Shown here piece after piece: positions 1-13,259 of a stretch of DNA of 64,000 nucleotides; the stretch's first letter is position 1, and every line of letters starts with the position of its first letter. The notes under the pieces were generated by a model. The model searched no databases and was not told the DNA's origin. It saw only the letters and a program-made list of their open reading frames with translations. The position numbers and the translations under genes were made by a program. Source of the DNA: Diphasiastrum complanatum. Taxonomy: Eukaryota > Streptophyta > Lycopodiopsida > Lycopodiales > Lycopodiaceae. The DNA lies in contig CM055103.1 of assembly GCA_029204225.1 (NCBI GenBank), forward strand, positions 42,243,368-42,307,367, given 5' to 3'.

Positions 1-1049
1 CATTGGTGCATCTGCCGAGAGGGCATTGTGTTCTTCCGAATATTTGTCAATGAAATGTATGGTGTATTTATCTTACCAAATTAAATACCAATTTGGGTTT
101 GGTTTTCCTGATGGCGAATTGTATTAGATGCTTCCAAAGCCATTTGGAGAATTAAAAAGGATATCAACACTTGCTTTTAAACATAAGTATTTCACAAGGA
201 GATAGGTCGGTAGTCTTGGCCTGTCAGATCTGTTGTTTGAGTTAGATCCCAACACTAATTCTGGTTCTAGATCTGAAACATGACTTCGATTGGAGGATGC
301 TCCATTTGCAATTGAATATCCTGATGTAAAACAATCTCTATTGATCAAAGTGAGATTGTCATTGTTGATCTGGTTACTTTGATCAAGTGTGACCTTGATG
401 AGAATTTTGAGGAAAATCTCGAGGAGAACCTATTCAAGATTCTTGTCAGATATTTTGAAACTATTGTAGAGGAAGATCTTGACAAACCATCTGGAGTTCC
501 TGATACTGTGTTTGATAGCTCTTTCGAACACTGAACATTCTTCTAGATAGTTCCTCTGAACAAGATTTTGAGCATCTCTCTGTTGCCTCTAACTCTTGAT
601 ATAGCTGACCCATCTAATGTAATGCAAGGTAATCAAGCCATCAATGTGTTGCATACTATTATGAGGTCTGAGTCCTTGACTTAGCCCATGCCACAATTTT
701 GGGCTATTGTACAAGAGGATCCTAAGAAGCATGTCAACGATTTCTATAGATCTTGTTCTGTCAATAGGAATATAGATGAAGATCACTAGATAGAGATTTT
801 TATCAATAAGTTTCTGAGTGAGTTTCAGATACCCAAATCTCATGATAATTCAATTTACTCTTTGACTATTAGTCATCAGAAAGACTATGAAACTGTGAAG
901 TAGTATACTTGGCATATCAAGGAACTGATCATGCAGTTTGGAAATAGCAAGCCACCTGATGACTGAGTTGTTTCTTTTTAGGTTGAGATATGCGATCCAA
1001 ATTGTTGTGAGACAATCAAATCCTCGTACTTTGGAAGAAGCCACTACTT
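1..1049 (+). pseudogene. Ty3/gypsy element G1, gag remnant (5' part)
   Basis: From about position 360 the + strand reads as a decayed gypsy gag. Around 690-960 one frame gives a capsid-like stretch (FINKFLSEFQIPKSHDN) and, after a stop, YTWHIKELIMQFG, resembling the conserved gag segment that ends in a 'Y..RFKELV' type motif. At least four in-frame stops lie between 660 and 1000, so it is dead. The frame runs into the solo LTR at 1050 and resumes at 1781 (LEEATT, then SIGHREFYD), which shows both parts were one gene. Positions 1-360 hold no readable frame and are probably gag leader or 5' flank. The family call is inference from a degenerate sequence. Confidence 0.55.
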
Positions 1050-1780
1050 TGTTGAATTTCACACGTGTGGATTGTCCACAACATGTACTTGTGATCTCCT
1101 AAGGTGTGTAGATGCACCAAGATCAAGACTAGATTGAGGTTCAAGATCAATCTTAGATCCTATGGCAAAAACACACTACTGCATGCATTTAATCACTTCC
1201 AACTCTCACTCACACGTGTGGGAAGTATTCAAAAAATAATCTAAGTAAAAACAAGCTGCTCGGGTAGAGAGAGAAAAACCATCATGAGCTCTCGGGTAGA
1301 GAGAGAAAGCTAGAATCCAATAACTCACAAAATCCATAAAATCACCAAATCAATTGAAACCAAAATGAGGAGTACAATGATACTAGTAGATCCACGAGCT
1401 ACCACTATGCTTAGTTATGATTGGACCATACTTTGTCACCTCTTGATCCTATTGGACCATTGATCCATGCACCTCTTAATTCTATTGGACTATATTCAAG
1501 CACACCTCAATTTCCTATTGGATCTCACAAGGTTCCACCTCTAAATCCTATTGGACCTCTTGGAATTCATCAAACAAAAGCTTTACACTTGTCTACATTC
1601 TAATTGGCACGTGTTTAGCCTCTTACTCTATTTTGGCTCAATAGTGGCATTACAAGTGGAAATGCATAATTTGCCATCTATGCCAAATTTAGTCCTATCA
1701 ACATCCTACACCTAGATGCTTGATGTAAAAAACATAAGACCCCTATATCTAACATAGATAATCTTTTTCAATTCTTCACA
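1050..1780 (-). repeat. Solo LTR of copia family D, inserted in G1 gag
   Basis: This 731-bp block is the reverse complement of the 5' LTR at 34491-35227 (family D). It begins TG and ends CA and is flanked by perfect 5-bp duplications TACTT (1045-1049 and 1781-1785). No internal sequence or second LTR is attached, so it is a solo LTR left by LTR-LTR recombination. It carries two CACACGTGTG palindromes (1060-1069 and 1211-1220). Confidence 0.88.
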
Positions 1781-2592
1781 TACTTGAGCATTGGACATAG
1801 AGAATTCTATGACTTCTACTCAGGAAGTGGTAGCTATGGTGGAAGGCCAATGATTCAGATATGTCTCAGGCTCTCTTCTTAATAATATGAATTTTCCAAG
1901 AGTAGTTACACCAATGGCGCTAGGCCGGTGTATAGTTATACAACAATGGTTCATGTTCAGCATGTTATACAACCAGTGTTTCATAATGTGACAGCTCAAT
2001 TACCATTTATCAGACCAGGATCCAGGTGCATCTCAGTATGTGCCTAACCATAGCCATGTGAATGAATATCAGAAATCAACCCCTCCTTATCAAGGACGTC
2101 CCAATGAAACGTCCCATGCTTAGTACTGGTGGAGTTGATGTCCTCTACTTCAAATATTCATGACATGGTAAAGAACTACATGGACATCTTGAATGAAAAT
2201 ATTAAGACGTTAATAGTCGATGTCAAATTTCTGAAGAGACAACAAAATCGTATTGGAGAGTGGAAACCTGACAAGCCGAGTGAAGTGTCTTGTAGGTATT
2301 GCAAAGGGGCCCACATGACCAGAGATTGTCCCAATATCAAATGTACTGTATGTGGGAAAAATGGATATTCCAATGATAGGTGTTGGGTGAAGATGAAAGC
2401 CGACAAGGAAGTGGCTAATCAGCCTGGTCCTAAGAATCACAAAACCAGTGGAACTTCTAAAAATTGGTAGAGTCGATCAAAGTTCTGAAGCGTGGTGCTC
2501 CGCTAAAGATAGACCAGTTACCTTGATAAATCTTGATATGACTACAACGGAACCTAGCTGTTTTAAAATGACTAGAGCCCAGAAAGCAGCTA
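1781..2592 (+). pseudogene. G1 gag remnant with zinc knuckles
   Basis: This is the continuation of the G1 gag after the solo LTR. An open stretch at 2129-2470 carries nucleocapsid zinc knuckles: CRYCKGAHMTRDC (CX2CX3HX4C, complete), then CTVCGKNGYSNDRC, in which the expected His is Tyr. A basic tail follows. The upstream part (1800-2130) contains several stops. The reading runs to LTRAQKAA at the border with element F and resumes after F as VAGKQPLP, so F landed near the gag/protease border. Nucleic-acid binding was the ancestral role. The copy is broken. Confidence 0.7.
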
Positions 2593-3318
2593 TGTTGTGG
2601 GTATTTTCTGCACAGTAATAAACAAGTGGGTCCCATCACTTAAAATATTGTTGGCCAAGCCTTACCTAGTGGGCCCCGCCACAGTACATTATAAGTAGGA
2701 TAATAAGTGCAAGGGCACTGGCATCCTGCTTGTGTAAGCCCAACCCAGCACAAGTAGCAAGTTGTAATTCCTAGGAATAAGAGACTAGGGGCTTAAAACT
2801 CTAAAATGACATTAGAGGCCCTAAGTCAAGTTGCAAATAAAAAAGCTAAAAGGGTCCAACTTAAAACTCACATGAATCATGTGAGTGCCCTTGTGCTTTC
2901 TTAGCACCAATAGATTTAAGTTCTATTTATTTTAAAGGCTTGGATTAGAATCCTTGCCCCAATGAAGTGGCCAATGAGAGTGAAGGAGGCTCACCTCTAA
3001 AATCTATAAGAGGGAGCCATTTCCTTTGTATTGTATCATCTTCCATTCTCTTCTTAATAAAACTCTCTTGGTTTTTCCATCTCCATCTCTCTCCCTCTCT
3101 TCTCCCTCTCTCTTTTCCCTCTCTCCCTACTTTGGGATAGAATAGCTTTGGGTAGGCGCTCGAGCCCCCAAAGCCTTTCTCAACCTAGGCGTTCTCTCTC
3201 TCCCTCTCTCCACTCTGTTTTTTCTCTCTCTCCTCTCCCTCTCTCTTCTTGCTATGCAGGTGAAGGCGAGGTTGCCGCTCCTAGCGACGGACCCCTATGC
3301 TGCATCGACGACACAATA
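2593..3318 (+). repeat. 5' LTR of element F
   Basis: The LTR begins TGTTGTGGGT and is 726 bp long. It matches 8459-9391 closely apart from a short pyrimidine tract (about 3080-3130) where the 3' copy has a 240-bp CT run. The last bases read ACAATA where the 3' LTR reads ACAACA, a point change at the terminal CA. A AATAAA-like signal lies near 3055. Confidence 0.85.
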
Positions 3319-3319
3319 G

Positions 3320-3337
3320 TGGCGCCGTTGCCGGGGA
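3320..3337 (+). other. Primer-binding site of element F
   Basis: TGGCGCCGTTGCCGGGGA lies one base after the 5' LTR. This GC-rich site is very typical of plant Tat/Athila-branch gypsy elements and differs from the initiator-Met site (TGGTATCAGAGC) used by the copia elements in this window. I do not name the tRNA with confidence. Confidence 0.8.
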
Positions 3338-3959
3338 GCGTCACACACTCGCTTCACTGCATAGTTTTCTTAATCTCTTCCTCTCTCTCCCTCTCTCTTT
3401 TCTTCTCTCTCACCATTCATTTTCACCAAAAAATCGGATTTTAGGGGTAGAATAGTGTGAGTAGTGTTAGTTTTTTTTCGTTTTTTCGTGATTTTTTTGT
3501 TTGTTTCAACTATAGGGAGAGATTGTGGGGTGGTAGGATCAGATCCAAGCACCCAATCCCTTCGTTAATCCATAAAATCCATAAAAATTAGAAAAAAAAG
3601 CTCAAAATCTGTTTTTGGAGGGAAAAAGAGAGCCAAAATCCCATCAGATTTTGATTTCTCAAAAACCAGCAAGAACTAACCTTCGCATGACTGGCAACAA
3701 CTCTAGGTATTGTCCCAGACCTGCATAGAAGCCTGTGAAGGTTACTTCCCAATAGATTGTGAAAAAACAGAGAAAAACCCATAAAAATTCAAAAATCCCT
3801 TGTAAAAATAAAAAAAAATTCAAAACTCAAAACTAACCTTCGCAGAGCTCTCTGAAGTTCCATCTCACTGAGACAAGGACACAGAGAAGTCTATGAGAGT
3901 TAGATCCCAAAAAACATGCCCCTGTGAAGGTTCCCAAGAGCAAAAAGTGGCCTAGAACC

Positions 3960-5960
3960 TTTTTAGACAACAAATTTTTGAATTTCCCTGGGAAGTAACT
4001 CTCACAGCTTGGTAAGCAAGTGGATCTAACTCAGATACAAGCACATACCAGCCTGCGAAGATTAGTTCCCAGAAAATCTCAAAATTTGACCAAAAAACCC
4101 CAAAAAAAATGTAGTTTTTTCAGATTTTTTGAGTTTCCTAGGGAAGTAAGTCTTGCAGCTTTGTGAGCAACTAAATTTGACTAAGATACAAACGCATACC
4201 AGTCTTCGAGGATTTGTTCCCAGAAAATCTTAAAATTTTGCAAAAAAACCCCAAAAAAATGCATTTTTTTCAAGATTTTTTGAGTTTCCTTGGGAAGTAA
4301 CTCTCGCAGCTTGGTAAGCAGCTGAATCTGACTGAGATACAAGTGCATACCAGTCTGCGAGGGTTTGTTCCTAGAAAATCTTAATTTTGCAAAAAAACCA
4401 CAAAAAAATGCACTTTTTTCAAGATGTTTTGATTTTCCTTGGGAAGTAACTCTCGCAGCTTGGTGAGTAGCTGAATCTGACTGAGATACAAGAGCATACT
4501 AGTCTGTGAGGGTTTGTTTCCATAAAATCTAGAAATTTTGAAAACCCCAAAAAAATGCACTTTTTTTAAGCTTTTTTGAGTTTCCTTAGGAAGTAACTCT
4601 CGTAGCTTGGTAAGCAGCTGAATCTGACTGAGATACAAGTGCATACCAGTATGCAAGGGTTTGTTCCTAGAAAATCTTAATTTTGCAAAAAACCACAAAA
4701 AAATGCACTTTTTTCAAGATTTTTTTGATTTTCCTTGGGAAGTAACTCTCGCAGCTTGGTGAGTAGCTGAATCTGACTGAGATACAAGAGCATACTAGTC
4801 TGTGAGGGTTTGTTCCCATAAAATCTAGAAATTTTGCAAAAAAATACACTTTTTTAAAGATTTTTTAAGTTTCCCTGGGAAGTAACTCTTGCAGCCTGGT
4901 GAGCAGCTGAATCTAATTGAGATACAAGTGCATACCAGTCTGCAAGGGTTTGTTCCCAGAAAATCCTAAAATTTTATAGAAAAACCTCAAAAAAAATGAC
5001 CTTTTTTAAGATTTTTTGAGTTTTTTTTTTAGAAGTAACTCTCACAGCTTGGTGAGCAGCTGAATCTGACTTAGATACAAGTGCATCTCAGTCTGCAAGG
5101 GTTTGTTCTCAGAAAATCCTAAAATATTGTTAAAAAACCACAAAAAAATGCACTTTTTTCAAGATTTTTTGAGTTTCCTTGGGAAGTAACTCTTGTAGCT
5201 TGGTGAGCAGCTAAATCTGACTGAGATACAAGTAAATCTGACTGAGATACAAGTGATTACTAGTCTGTGAGGGTTTGTTCCCAGAAAATCTTAAAATTTT
5301 GCAAAAGCACCACAAAAAAATGCACTTTTTTCAAGATTTTTTGAGTTTTCTTGGGAAGTAACTCTTGCAGCTTGGGGATCAGCTGAATGTAACTAAGATA
5401 CAAATTCATACCAGTCTTCAAGGGTTTGTTCGCAGAAAATCCTAAAATTTTGCAAAAAAACCCCAAAAAAATGGACTTTTTTCAATCTTTTTTGAGTTTC
5501 CTTGGGAAGTAACTCTCTCAGCTTGGTGACCAGCTGAATCTAACTTAGATACAAGTTTATGCCTGTCTGCAAGGGTTTTGTTTCATAAAATATCAAAATT
5601 TTGCAAAAAATGCACTTTCTTCAAGATTTTTTGAGTTTCCTTGGGAAGTATTTCTTGCAGCTTGGTTGGCAGCTGAATTTGACTGAGATAAAAGTGCATA
5701 CCAGTCTGAGAGGGTTTTTTCCCAGAAAATCTTAAAATTTTGCAAAAAAATCCCAAAAACATGCACTTTTTTCAAGATTTTTTGAGTTTCCTTGGGAAGT
5801 AGCTCTTGAAGCTTGGTAGGCAGCTAAATCTAACTGAGATACAAGTGCATGCCAGTCTGCAAGGGTTGGTTTCTAGAAAATCAAAAAATTTTGTAAAAGA
5901 CCCCCAAAAAAATGCACTTTTTCCACGATTTTTTGAGATCTGCTAGGAAGTAACCTTTGC
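3960..5960 (+). repeat. Tandem array, about 14 units of ~150 bp, in the F leader
   Basis: The marker GGGAAGTAA (or a close variant) recurs near 3990, 4141, 4292, 4441, 4589, 4737, 4877, 5030, 5181, 5353, 5504, 5643, 5794 and 5945. Spacing is 139-172 bp, mostly 148-151. Each unit has a 'CAGCTTGGTGAGCAGCTGAA' type core, then a GAGATACAAG stretch, 'CCAGTCTGCGAGGGTTTGTT', and an A-rich then T-rich tail. The 172-bp unit has a local duplication near 5225-5250. Degenerate relatives extend back to about 3590. No coding frame spans it. Confidence 0.9.
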
Positions 5961-6436
5961 AAAGATTTTTATATATAGATTTAACCTAGATCTGGCTACT
6001 GTAAAATTTTTGTAAAGATCCAATGGTTGGATTTTCAAATATCTAAGAAAAAGTGCCAAAAAACTAAGTCCTGACAAATCTATCCATCAAGAACTCTTGC
6101 AGAACTCACATTGTCTAGAAATGGTCCAGATACAGCTACTGGCGGAAGGTTGAAGGTTTGATTCACTCAGATCTGAAGAAATCTCCCAAAAAAAAAAAAA
6201 AACTATCCATCCATCATTCTTCTGTCCCATCTCTATTCCATCTATCTCCATCTCTGCTAGATAAATCCATTTCTGTCTCTATTCTCATCCATATTGATCT
6301 ACCGTTTACTGATTCTCTTTTCTTTTTCTTCTTCATCTCCCACAAAAAAAAAAAAATAGTTGGAACACCAGAGTCATTGAGCAAACCTTGAAGCAATTCA
6401 CCAACCAGCTACTTTGCAACATTCTAGTGCTGAATT

Positions 6437-7630
6437 ATGGAGACCGCCCTTGTAGGATTATCGAAATTAAAAAAGTTCCCTGCTGAAACAATTCGAGACT
6501 ACACCTATCGAATCTATCATCTAGTGAAGGATTGTGATCCCCCGATTTCCCAACAGATCATCATGGCAAAATACTATGCCGGATTGCCCAAAAGGATCAG
6601 ATCTGGTATGGAAGAGTTAGCATCCTATGCGTCGCTTGCACAACTTTGTAAGGATGCTGCCTTGATGGAAATCTCACTCCGGAAGAAGGATTTTCTCTAT
6701 CCAGATGGGGAATCAGAGCAACAAATGTCGACAACGAGCGATGATCCAACAAAAATGGAACCCCATGCAAGGCAACAAAGTGCAGCAAAGTCAAGCAGAT
6801 CAAGTGCAGCAGAAGACCAAGAACCTTGCACTTCAAGCTGTCAGCAAGTTTATGCTCGCTTCATTAAGTTTCTTGAAAAGGACGAATGTACCTTCTGCTT
6901 TGGAGATCATCCAAATACTAGGTGTCCAATCAAGAATCCGCACTTGTTAAAAGGACAAAATACAGAACAACAGGCTTGTCGACAGCAAGATCCAGCGGTT
7001 CAACAGTCAGAAGCGGAATCAAGCCAACAAGGAGCTCACCAGAAGGATGGATGTCAGATTGATCCATCTAAATCACGAGTTTCTTGAACAAACAGTGGCA
7101 AGGTAGAAGTTTTGGTTATATCCTCTTGCATGTCACCGCATTCAATGGAGGACCATAACAGCCTACTAGTCTATTTTGTGGAAGATCCTAAGGGGAATCT
7201 GTTACCGATGTATGTCTATCAACTTAGAGGTGATGGCATACTGCACTCAGTTAGGTGCTATGGATGTGGAGGAAAACACCGCCGAGCTGAATGTCCACAC
7301 CGAGGGGATCCGTCAACATTTGATCCCTCGTGTTCACAATGCGGAGTTAATCATCCATGTCGAGATTGCCCGATGAGAAATTCACAAATAGCCAGGAGGC
7401 ATTTGGCCTATGTAGACCGACATGCACTTGGGGTAACCCTTCCACCTCGAACGTACTACAAAAGAAAATTCTTACTGCCATCGGGTTATGAAACGAGTGA
7501 TGAAGAGGACAATCTGGCAAAAGACCCAAAGTATGCAAAGATACCCTCGGGCAAACAAGTAAAACCATCACAAAAGACAAAGATGGTAGAATCCATCATG
7601 CCAATGGTAACTGAGGAGTCAAGAAATTGA
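6437..7630 (+). pseudogene. Element F gag-like polyprotein, one in-frame TGA
   Basis: A single frame of about 397 codons runs from an ATG at 6437 to 7630, interrupted only by TGA at 7085-7087. The first half (217 codons) has a retrotransposon gag-like helical region (about residues 5-90) and a knuckle CTFCFGDHPNTRC (CX2CX3HX4C). After the TGA come two more knuckles, CYGCGGKHRRAEC and CSQCGVNHPCRDC, then a basic and acidic tail. This implies a structural protein that packages RNA. It has no protease or polymerase. The single stop could be a nonsense mutation or, less likely, a programmed stop. Upstream, gag-like sequence in other frames from about 6360 suggests that the original start was earlier and was lost by frameshift. 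Confidence 0.7.
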
Positions 7631-8458
7631 CATCCGATGAAGTCAAACGGATTTTACCAAGTCTCTTGGCGCAATCACTACAAAGAATTCTTAGTGATGA
7701 ATTACAAAGGGGACTAGCATCAACAAAGCAACTTGAAGGCAATTCAACACAAGATCCAAGGAACAGTGCCATCACGTAGCCTTCAACGGGGAAGTGCAAT
7801 GACCAAGAGAAGACTAAAGTTGATGATTGCCCCTCAACGAGCAAGATTCAACCAAAGTCTAATTGTTCCACAATTCAACAGACCCCCAAATCAACGCCAA
7901 TTCGGGGTATATCCATTCTTCAAAGGCCAAATCCAGAAAATCCAAGCCCAAAATGGCCAATTGTACAACAAGAACCAGCACCTACAATGACAAAGCCTTG
8001 TCCTAGATCTATGATATTGACTGTTGAGGAAAGTCGTCAGGTTGATGCATACTTCGAATACCTGGACAGACAAGAGCATCAAGCAAGCACGTCATATCCA
8101 CATTATGATTTCGGGGAGTCCATGACACTGGGACCAGTTGTGCTATGAGGATCCAATATATCAGCAAGATTTATCTTGGGATCCTCCGATGGCATACCTC
8201 GACTACCCAATTGTCAATGAACAAGGTTATCCGGAATGGCCACCAGACCCTTATGGGTATTATTGAAAATCTGGCAAGTCCAAGTTCTTGCCTGATCGCC
8301 ATCATCCAATAAAGCCTCAAGTTTTACGTAAGCGAATTTTATCCATGCTTTTCCTGAAGCACCCATGTCCCAGCAATAAAAGAACCAACAACAGCACCCC
8401 TTCACGACAGTTGCAGCTTAGTGCCGAGGGATCGGCACTACTTTGGGCCATGGACCCC
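7631..8458 (+). pseudogene. Element F downstream coding remnant, unrecognised
   Basis: Broken frames continue after the gag-like frame. The clearest stretch (about 7860-8147) is proline-rich and then reads MILTVEESRQVDAYFEYLDR before stopping. I recognise no protease or polymerase motif. Just before the 3' LTR there is a short inverted repeat (GCCGAGGGATCGGC, about 8422-8435). No clear polypurine tract precedes the LTR at 8459, where the sequence reads GGACCCC. Confidence 0.45.
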
Positions 8459-9391
<933 letters not shown>

Positions 9392-10254
9392 AGCTATTGT
9401 TGCTGGTAAGCAGCCCTTACCTGATGATAAGTCACCTGCTATGCAAAATGAATATGAACCCATGCAGGTAGAAGAACCACATCCTAGCAAAGGAAGAAAA
9501 TTAGCTAAGTAGGTGGATCCTCTGCTTGGTAAGCGGACTTGGCGAAGAAGGGTTATGATTGAAGATTAGGCACCTTCCAAATTATTCAATCATTTGAATT
9601 CCAGCAAGGTAGACATCAATTTGTTACAATTGCTGTAAAAATCACCCGCAATAAAGAGAGAACTGAAGGAGATTTTGTGTATCAGATGGTTGGATTCGCA
9701 TAAGCCGGTGGTGGAGGAAGCGGACAAAGTTTCTGATGATGGTACTGAGCAAAACTATCCTAAAGTTGATGTTATTATCAATGGACTACTAGTACCAAAT
9801 GCTAGTGTTGATGCAGGCACAACCATCAATGTTATGAGTGCAGATTTGGCAACTAAAATAAATCTGATTGTCAAAGAAGGAGCTAATATGATGCTTAAAC
9901 TTGCTGACAATATCAGACTGAAAGCAAAAGGAGTTGTCTATACGTTAGCAATAACTATTGTTCGTAAGATGTCTCATATTGATTTTTATGTTGTGCGAAT
10001 GCAGACTGTCAAGGAAGCATCGAGATGTTTCTTGGAAGGCCATGGATTTGTAAGACATAGTATTTGATTTACCTTCTGGTCATTTAATTTCTGGGAGAGG
10101 TAAGAAACATGTTGTTGTGAATAATCTTGACATACTCGGCAGTGAAAGAGCCTCTGATCATGATACTAACTGGGAGTCGGAAGACTCATTGGATACGACC
10201 AGTGAGGACTCGTTCACTGAAAATCCTTGAGTAATGACGATTGAGTAGTTTCAG
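9392..10254 (+). pseudogene. G1 aspartic protease region, decayed
   Basis: This is the continuation of G1 after element F. The open part, 9675-10067, reads through a retropepsin-like block: VDVIINGLLVPNASVDAGTTINVMS. The catalytic triad appears as D-A-G rather than the usual D-S/T-G, followed by the flap region and CFLEGHGF (compare 'ILGRPWL'). A stop near 10067 and further stops to 10254 end it. The Ser/Thr-to-Ala change in the active-site triad would by itself be expected to weaken catalysis. Confidence 0.65.
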
Positions 10255-10479
10255 GGGAGAGAACCTTTGGTTTCAAATTCTGGATGTAGATGTGACAAAG
10301 ATATATCAAGGAGATGTTTTTGCCGGTAAGGAATTAGTAATAGGAACTCATCATGGATCTGAAGATGGGAATGTAATTACAACCTTCTTAACTAGTGATA
10401 CTGGAATATTTGCTTAGACCTGTGAGGATTTCAAGGGAATCCCGCCTTCTCTAGTAGTACATAATACTATCTCTTTGAA

Positions 10480-11019
10480 AGATGGTGTTGTTTTGTTAGA
10501 GAGAGATAGCGACAATTGGCCAATCATTTGATGATGGTAGTTGCTAAGGAGATCAAGAAGATACGAGAAGCAAGTCTAATCTTTCCAGTCTTTAATACTA
10601 AATGGTGTTCTACCATTATACCAAAAATTAAAAAATGGTCATATCAGAATATGTGTGGACTTCAAACCTCTTAGTAAGACAATTGTTAAGGATTACTATC
10701 CTTTGTCGTTTATTGATCAGATGTTTGACTGGTTAGCAGAGAAGAGGATCTATACTTTTATGGACTGTTTTGCTAGTTATAACCAAATTTCCATTGATGT
10801 TGAGGATAAGCTTAAGATAAATTTCATTACTCCTTTTGGTACTTATGCTTATGATGTGATGCCCTTTGGACTGTGTAATGCTCCGGCAACCTATCAGAGG
10901 TTCATGAATGAAGCCTTTGGTAATTTGGTTTTTGATTCAACAAAGGTCTTTATGGATGATCTTTGTATAGCTACGGAAGAGCATGTAAGGGCATTGAAGC
11001 TCTGTCTTTCGGTTTGACA
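10480..11019 (+). pseudogene. G1 reverse transcriptase, truncated
   Basis: Open part 10655-11017. Recognisable gypsy RT blocks are ICVDFKPL (about 10650), DYYPLSFIDQMFDWLAEK, FASYNQISI, TPFGTYAYDVMPFGLCNAP, and the catalytic FMDDLC near 10953 (FMDD in place of the common YVDD or FIDD). A frameshift separates the N-terminal block (10555-10650). Just after the catalytic motif the sequence jumps into integrase, so the RT thumb, the normal RNase H and the integrase core are deleted. Confidence 0.8.
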
Positions 11020-11039
11020 AGATCTTTCCAAGAGACTTT

Positions 11040-11640
11040 CCATAAAGCATAATAAGACAACCCCCCTATAACCCATAGGCAAATGGACAGGTTGAAAGCA
11101 CTAATAAGAAATTGGTGGATATTGTGAAGAAGACAAAATTTGATGGCAAGAGAGATTGGGATTCAAAAGTACCTACGATAGGTTGGGCTTATAACATTGC
11201 TTTCAAGACCAGCATTAGACAATTGTCTTTCTTTCTAGTGTATGTGGTGCTGAAAGTGTTTTGCCTTTTGAGATTGAGTTGAAAATGTTGAGGTTTTCCA
11301 AGGATCATGATCTACCATATGGACTATCCATTGAGCAAAGACTCTTGATGCTAGCCAAAACTTGATGAGAAGCATACTAGAGCATTGCTGCAGATGGAGC
11401 GGAAGAAAAGACGAATAAAGTAGTTGCATGACTTGAAAGCTAAGAAATATCAGTTTTGGGTTGGCCAACTAGTACTATTTTTTTTTAATAATTATGCTCG
11501 TAGAGAGTTGTTCCCTAGTAAGCTAATGCATGTTTGGCTTGGTCCTATGTTTTGAAGAATGTCTCCAAGAATAATACCATGATATTATGTGATATGAAGG
11601 CTGTTATATGGCTACACCAGTCAATATTAATAAGATCAAA
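11040..11640 (+). pseudogene. G1 integrase C-terminal remnant
   Basis: The sequence after 11040 reads YNPQANGQVESTNKKLVD in one frame, the conserved integrase segment that carries the last catalytic Glu. It continues as DWDSKVPTIGWAYNIAFKTS, then frameshifts and stops in the C-terminal domain. The entry point is a deletion junction at about 11020-11040. Reads to about 11640 are very degenerate. Confidence 0.7.
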
Positions 11641-11689
11641 CCATATTATGCATAATGAAACATCCAGAAAAATAAATGGCTTCACATAT

Positions 11690-12060
11690 CAGATATGCTG
11701 ATTTGTGGTTTGATGGTGGAAGTAGAATGAAGGAACTATTGGTGCAGTTTTGAAAAATAGTACCGGTATGCTGATAGCATAGTTGGGTGTCTATTTAGGT
11801 AAATACTATACTTGTAGCTCAGCAAAAGCTAAGGCTCTGAAAGCTGGCCAACAACGATAACTCACCTATCGGTATTCGATGACTCTGCCCTAATTTGCAA
11901 CATATCAACTTGTCTATGCATTGTCAAAAATCCCAAAACAACAATTTATGTCAAGGAGATACACAGATTAATGAAACATTTTATTTTTGTAATAGTGTCT
12001 CATGTACAATGGCAACATAATAGTGAAGCGGATTGGTTGGCTAATCAGACATTGGCTATG
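11690..12060 (+). pseudogene. Extra RNase H-like domain downstream of G1 integrase
   Basis: Near 11709 the + strand reads FDGGSR, followed after a frameshift by GAVLKNSTGMLIA and, past a stop, LGVYLGKYYTCSSAKAKAL. The segment near 11990-12048 reads VSHVQWQHNSEADWLANQ. This order (D-G-G-S, G-x-V, A-x-A-L, then H-V-x-R/W-x-x-N-x-E-A-D-x-L-A-N) is that of plant-type/archaeal-type RNase H domains (Pfam RVT_3 style), not of the ordinary gypsy RNase H. It lies after integrase. Extra RNase H domains are known in the plant Tat branch. The copy is broken by stops and frameshifts. Confidence 0.6.
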
Positions 12061-12178
12061 ATGTTTTCATGTCCCTTGTACCCCTCATCATGTCGTATCT
12101 AGTGTCTTTGAATACTGTGTACTTCTTGTGGGCTCAACTGATACCACTTTGTGGGATGCAATGGAATGTAAATTATCA

Positions 12179-12190
12179 GCTCTGATACCA
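12179..12190 (-). other. Initiator-Met type primer-binding site (minus strand)
   Basis: On the minus strand this reads TGGTATCAGAGC, the classic copia primer site. It places a minus-strand 5' LTR immediately to the right. The boundary is probably TGTTGACATT at 12195. Only about 60 bp of internal sequence remains to the left before G1 remnants. Confidence 0.65.
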
Positions 12191-12194
12191 CATT

Positions 12195-13259
<1,065 letters not shown>

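Noticed and set aside
1421-1603. Small proline-rich open frame, also present in reverse at 34668-34850
   Set aside because: It lies inside LTR family D in both places and has no independent support as a gene.
4381-5775. Several minus-strand frames with similar KKVHFF-type peptides
   Set aside because: They are shadows of the 150-bp tandem repeat; peptides repeat with the unit and no start or domain is shared with known proteins.
3960-5960. Possible CRISPR array, because of regularly spaced repeats
   Set aside because: The whole ~150-bp unit is repeated, with no unique spacers, inside a plant LTR element. It is a tandem repeat.
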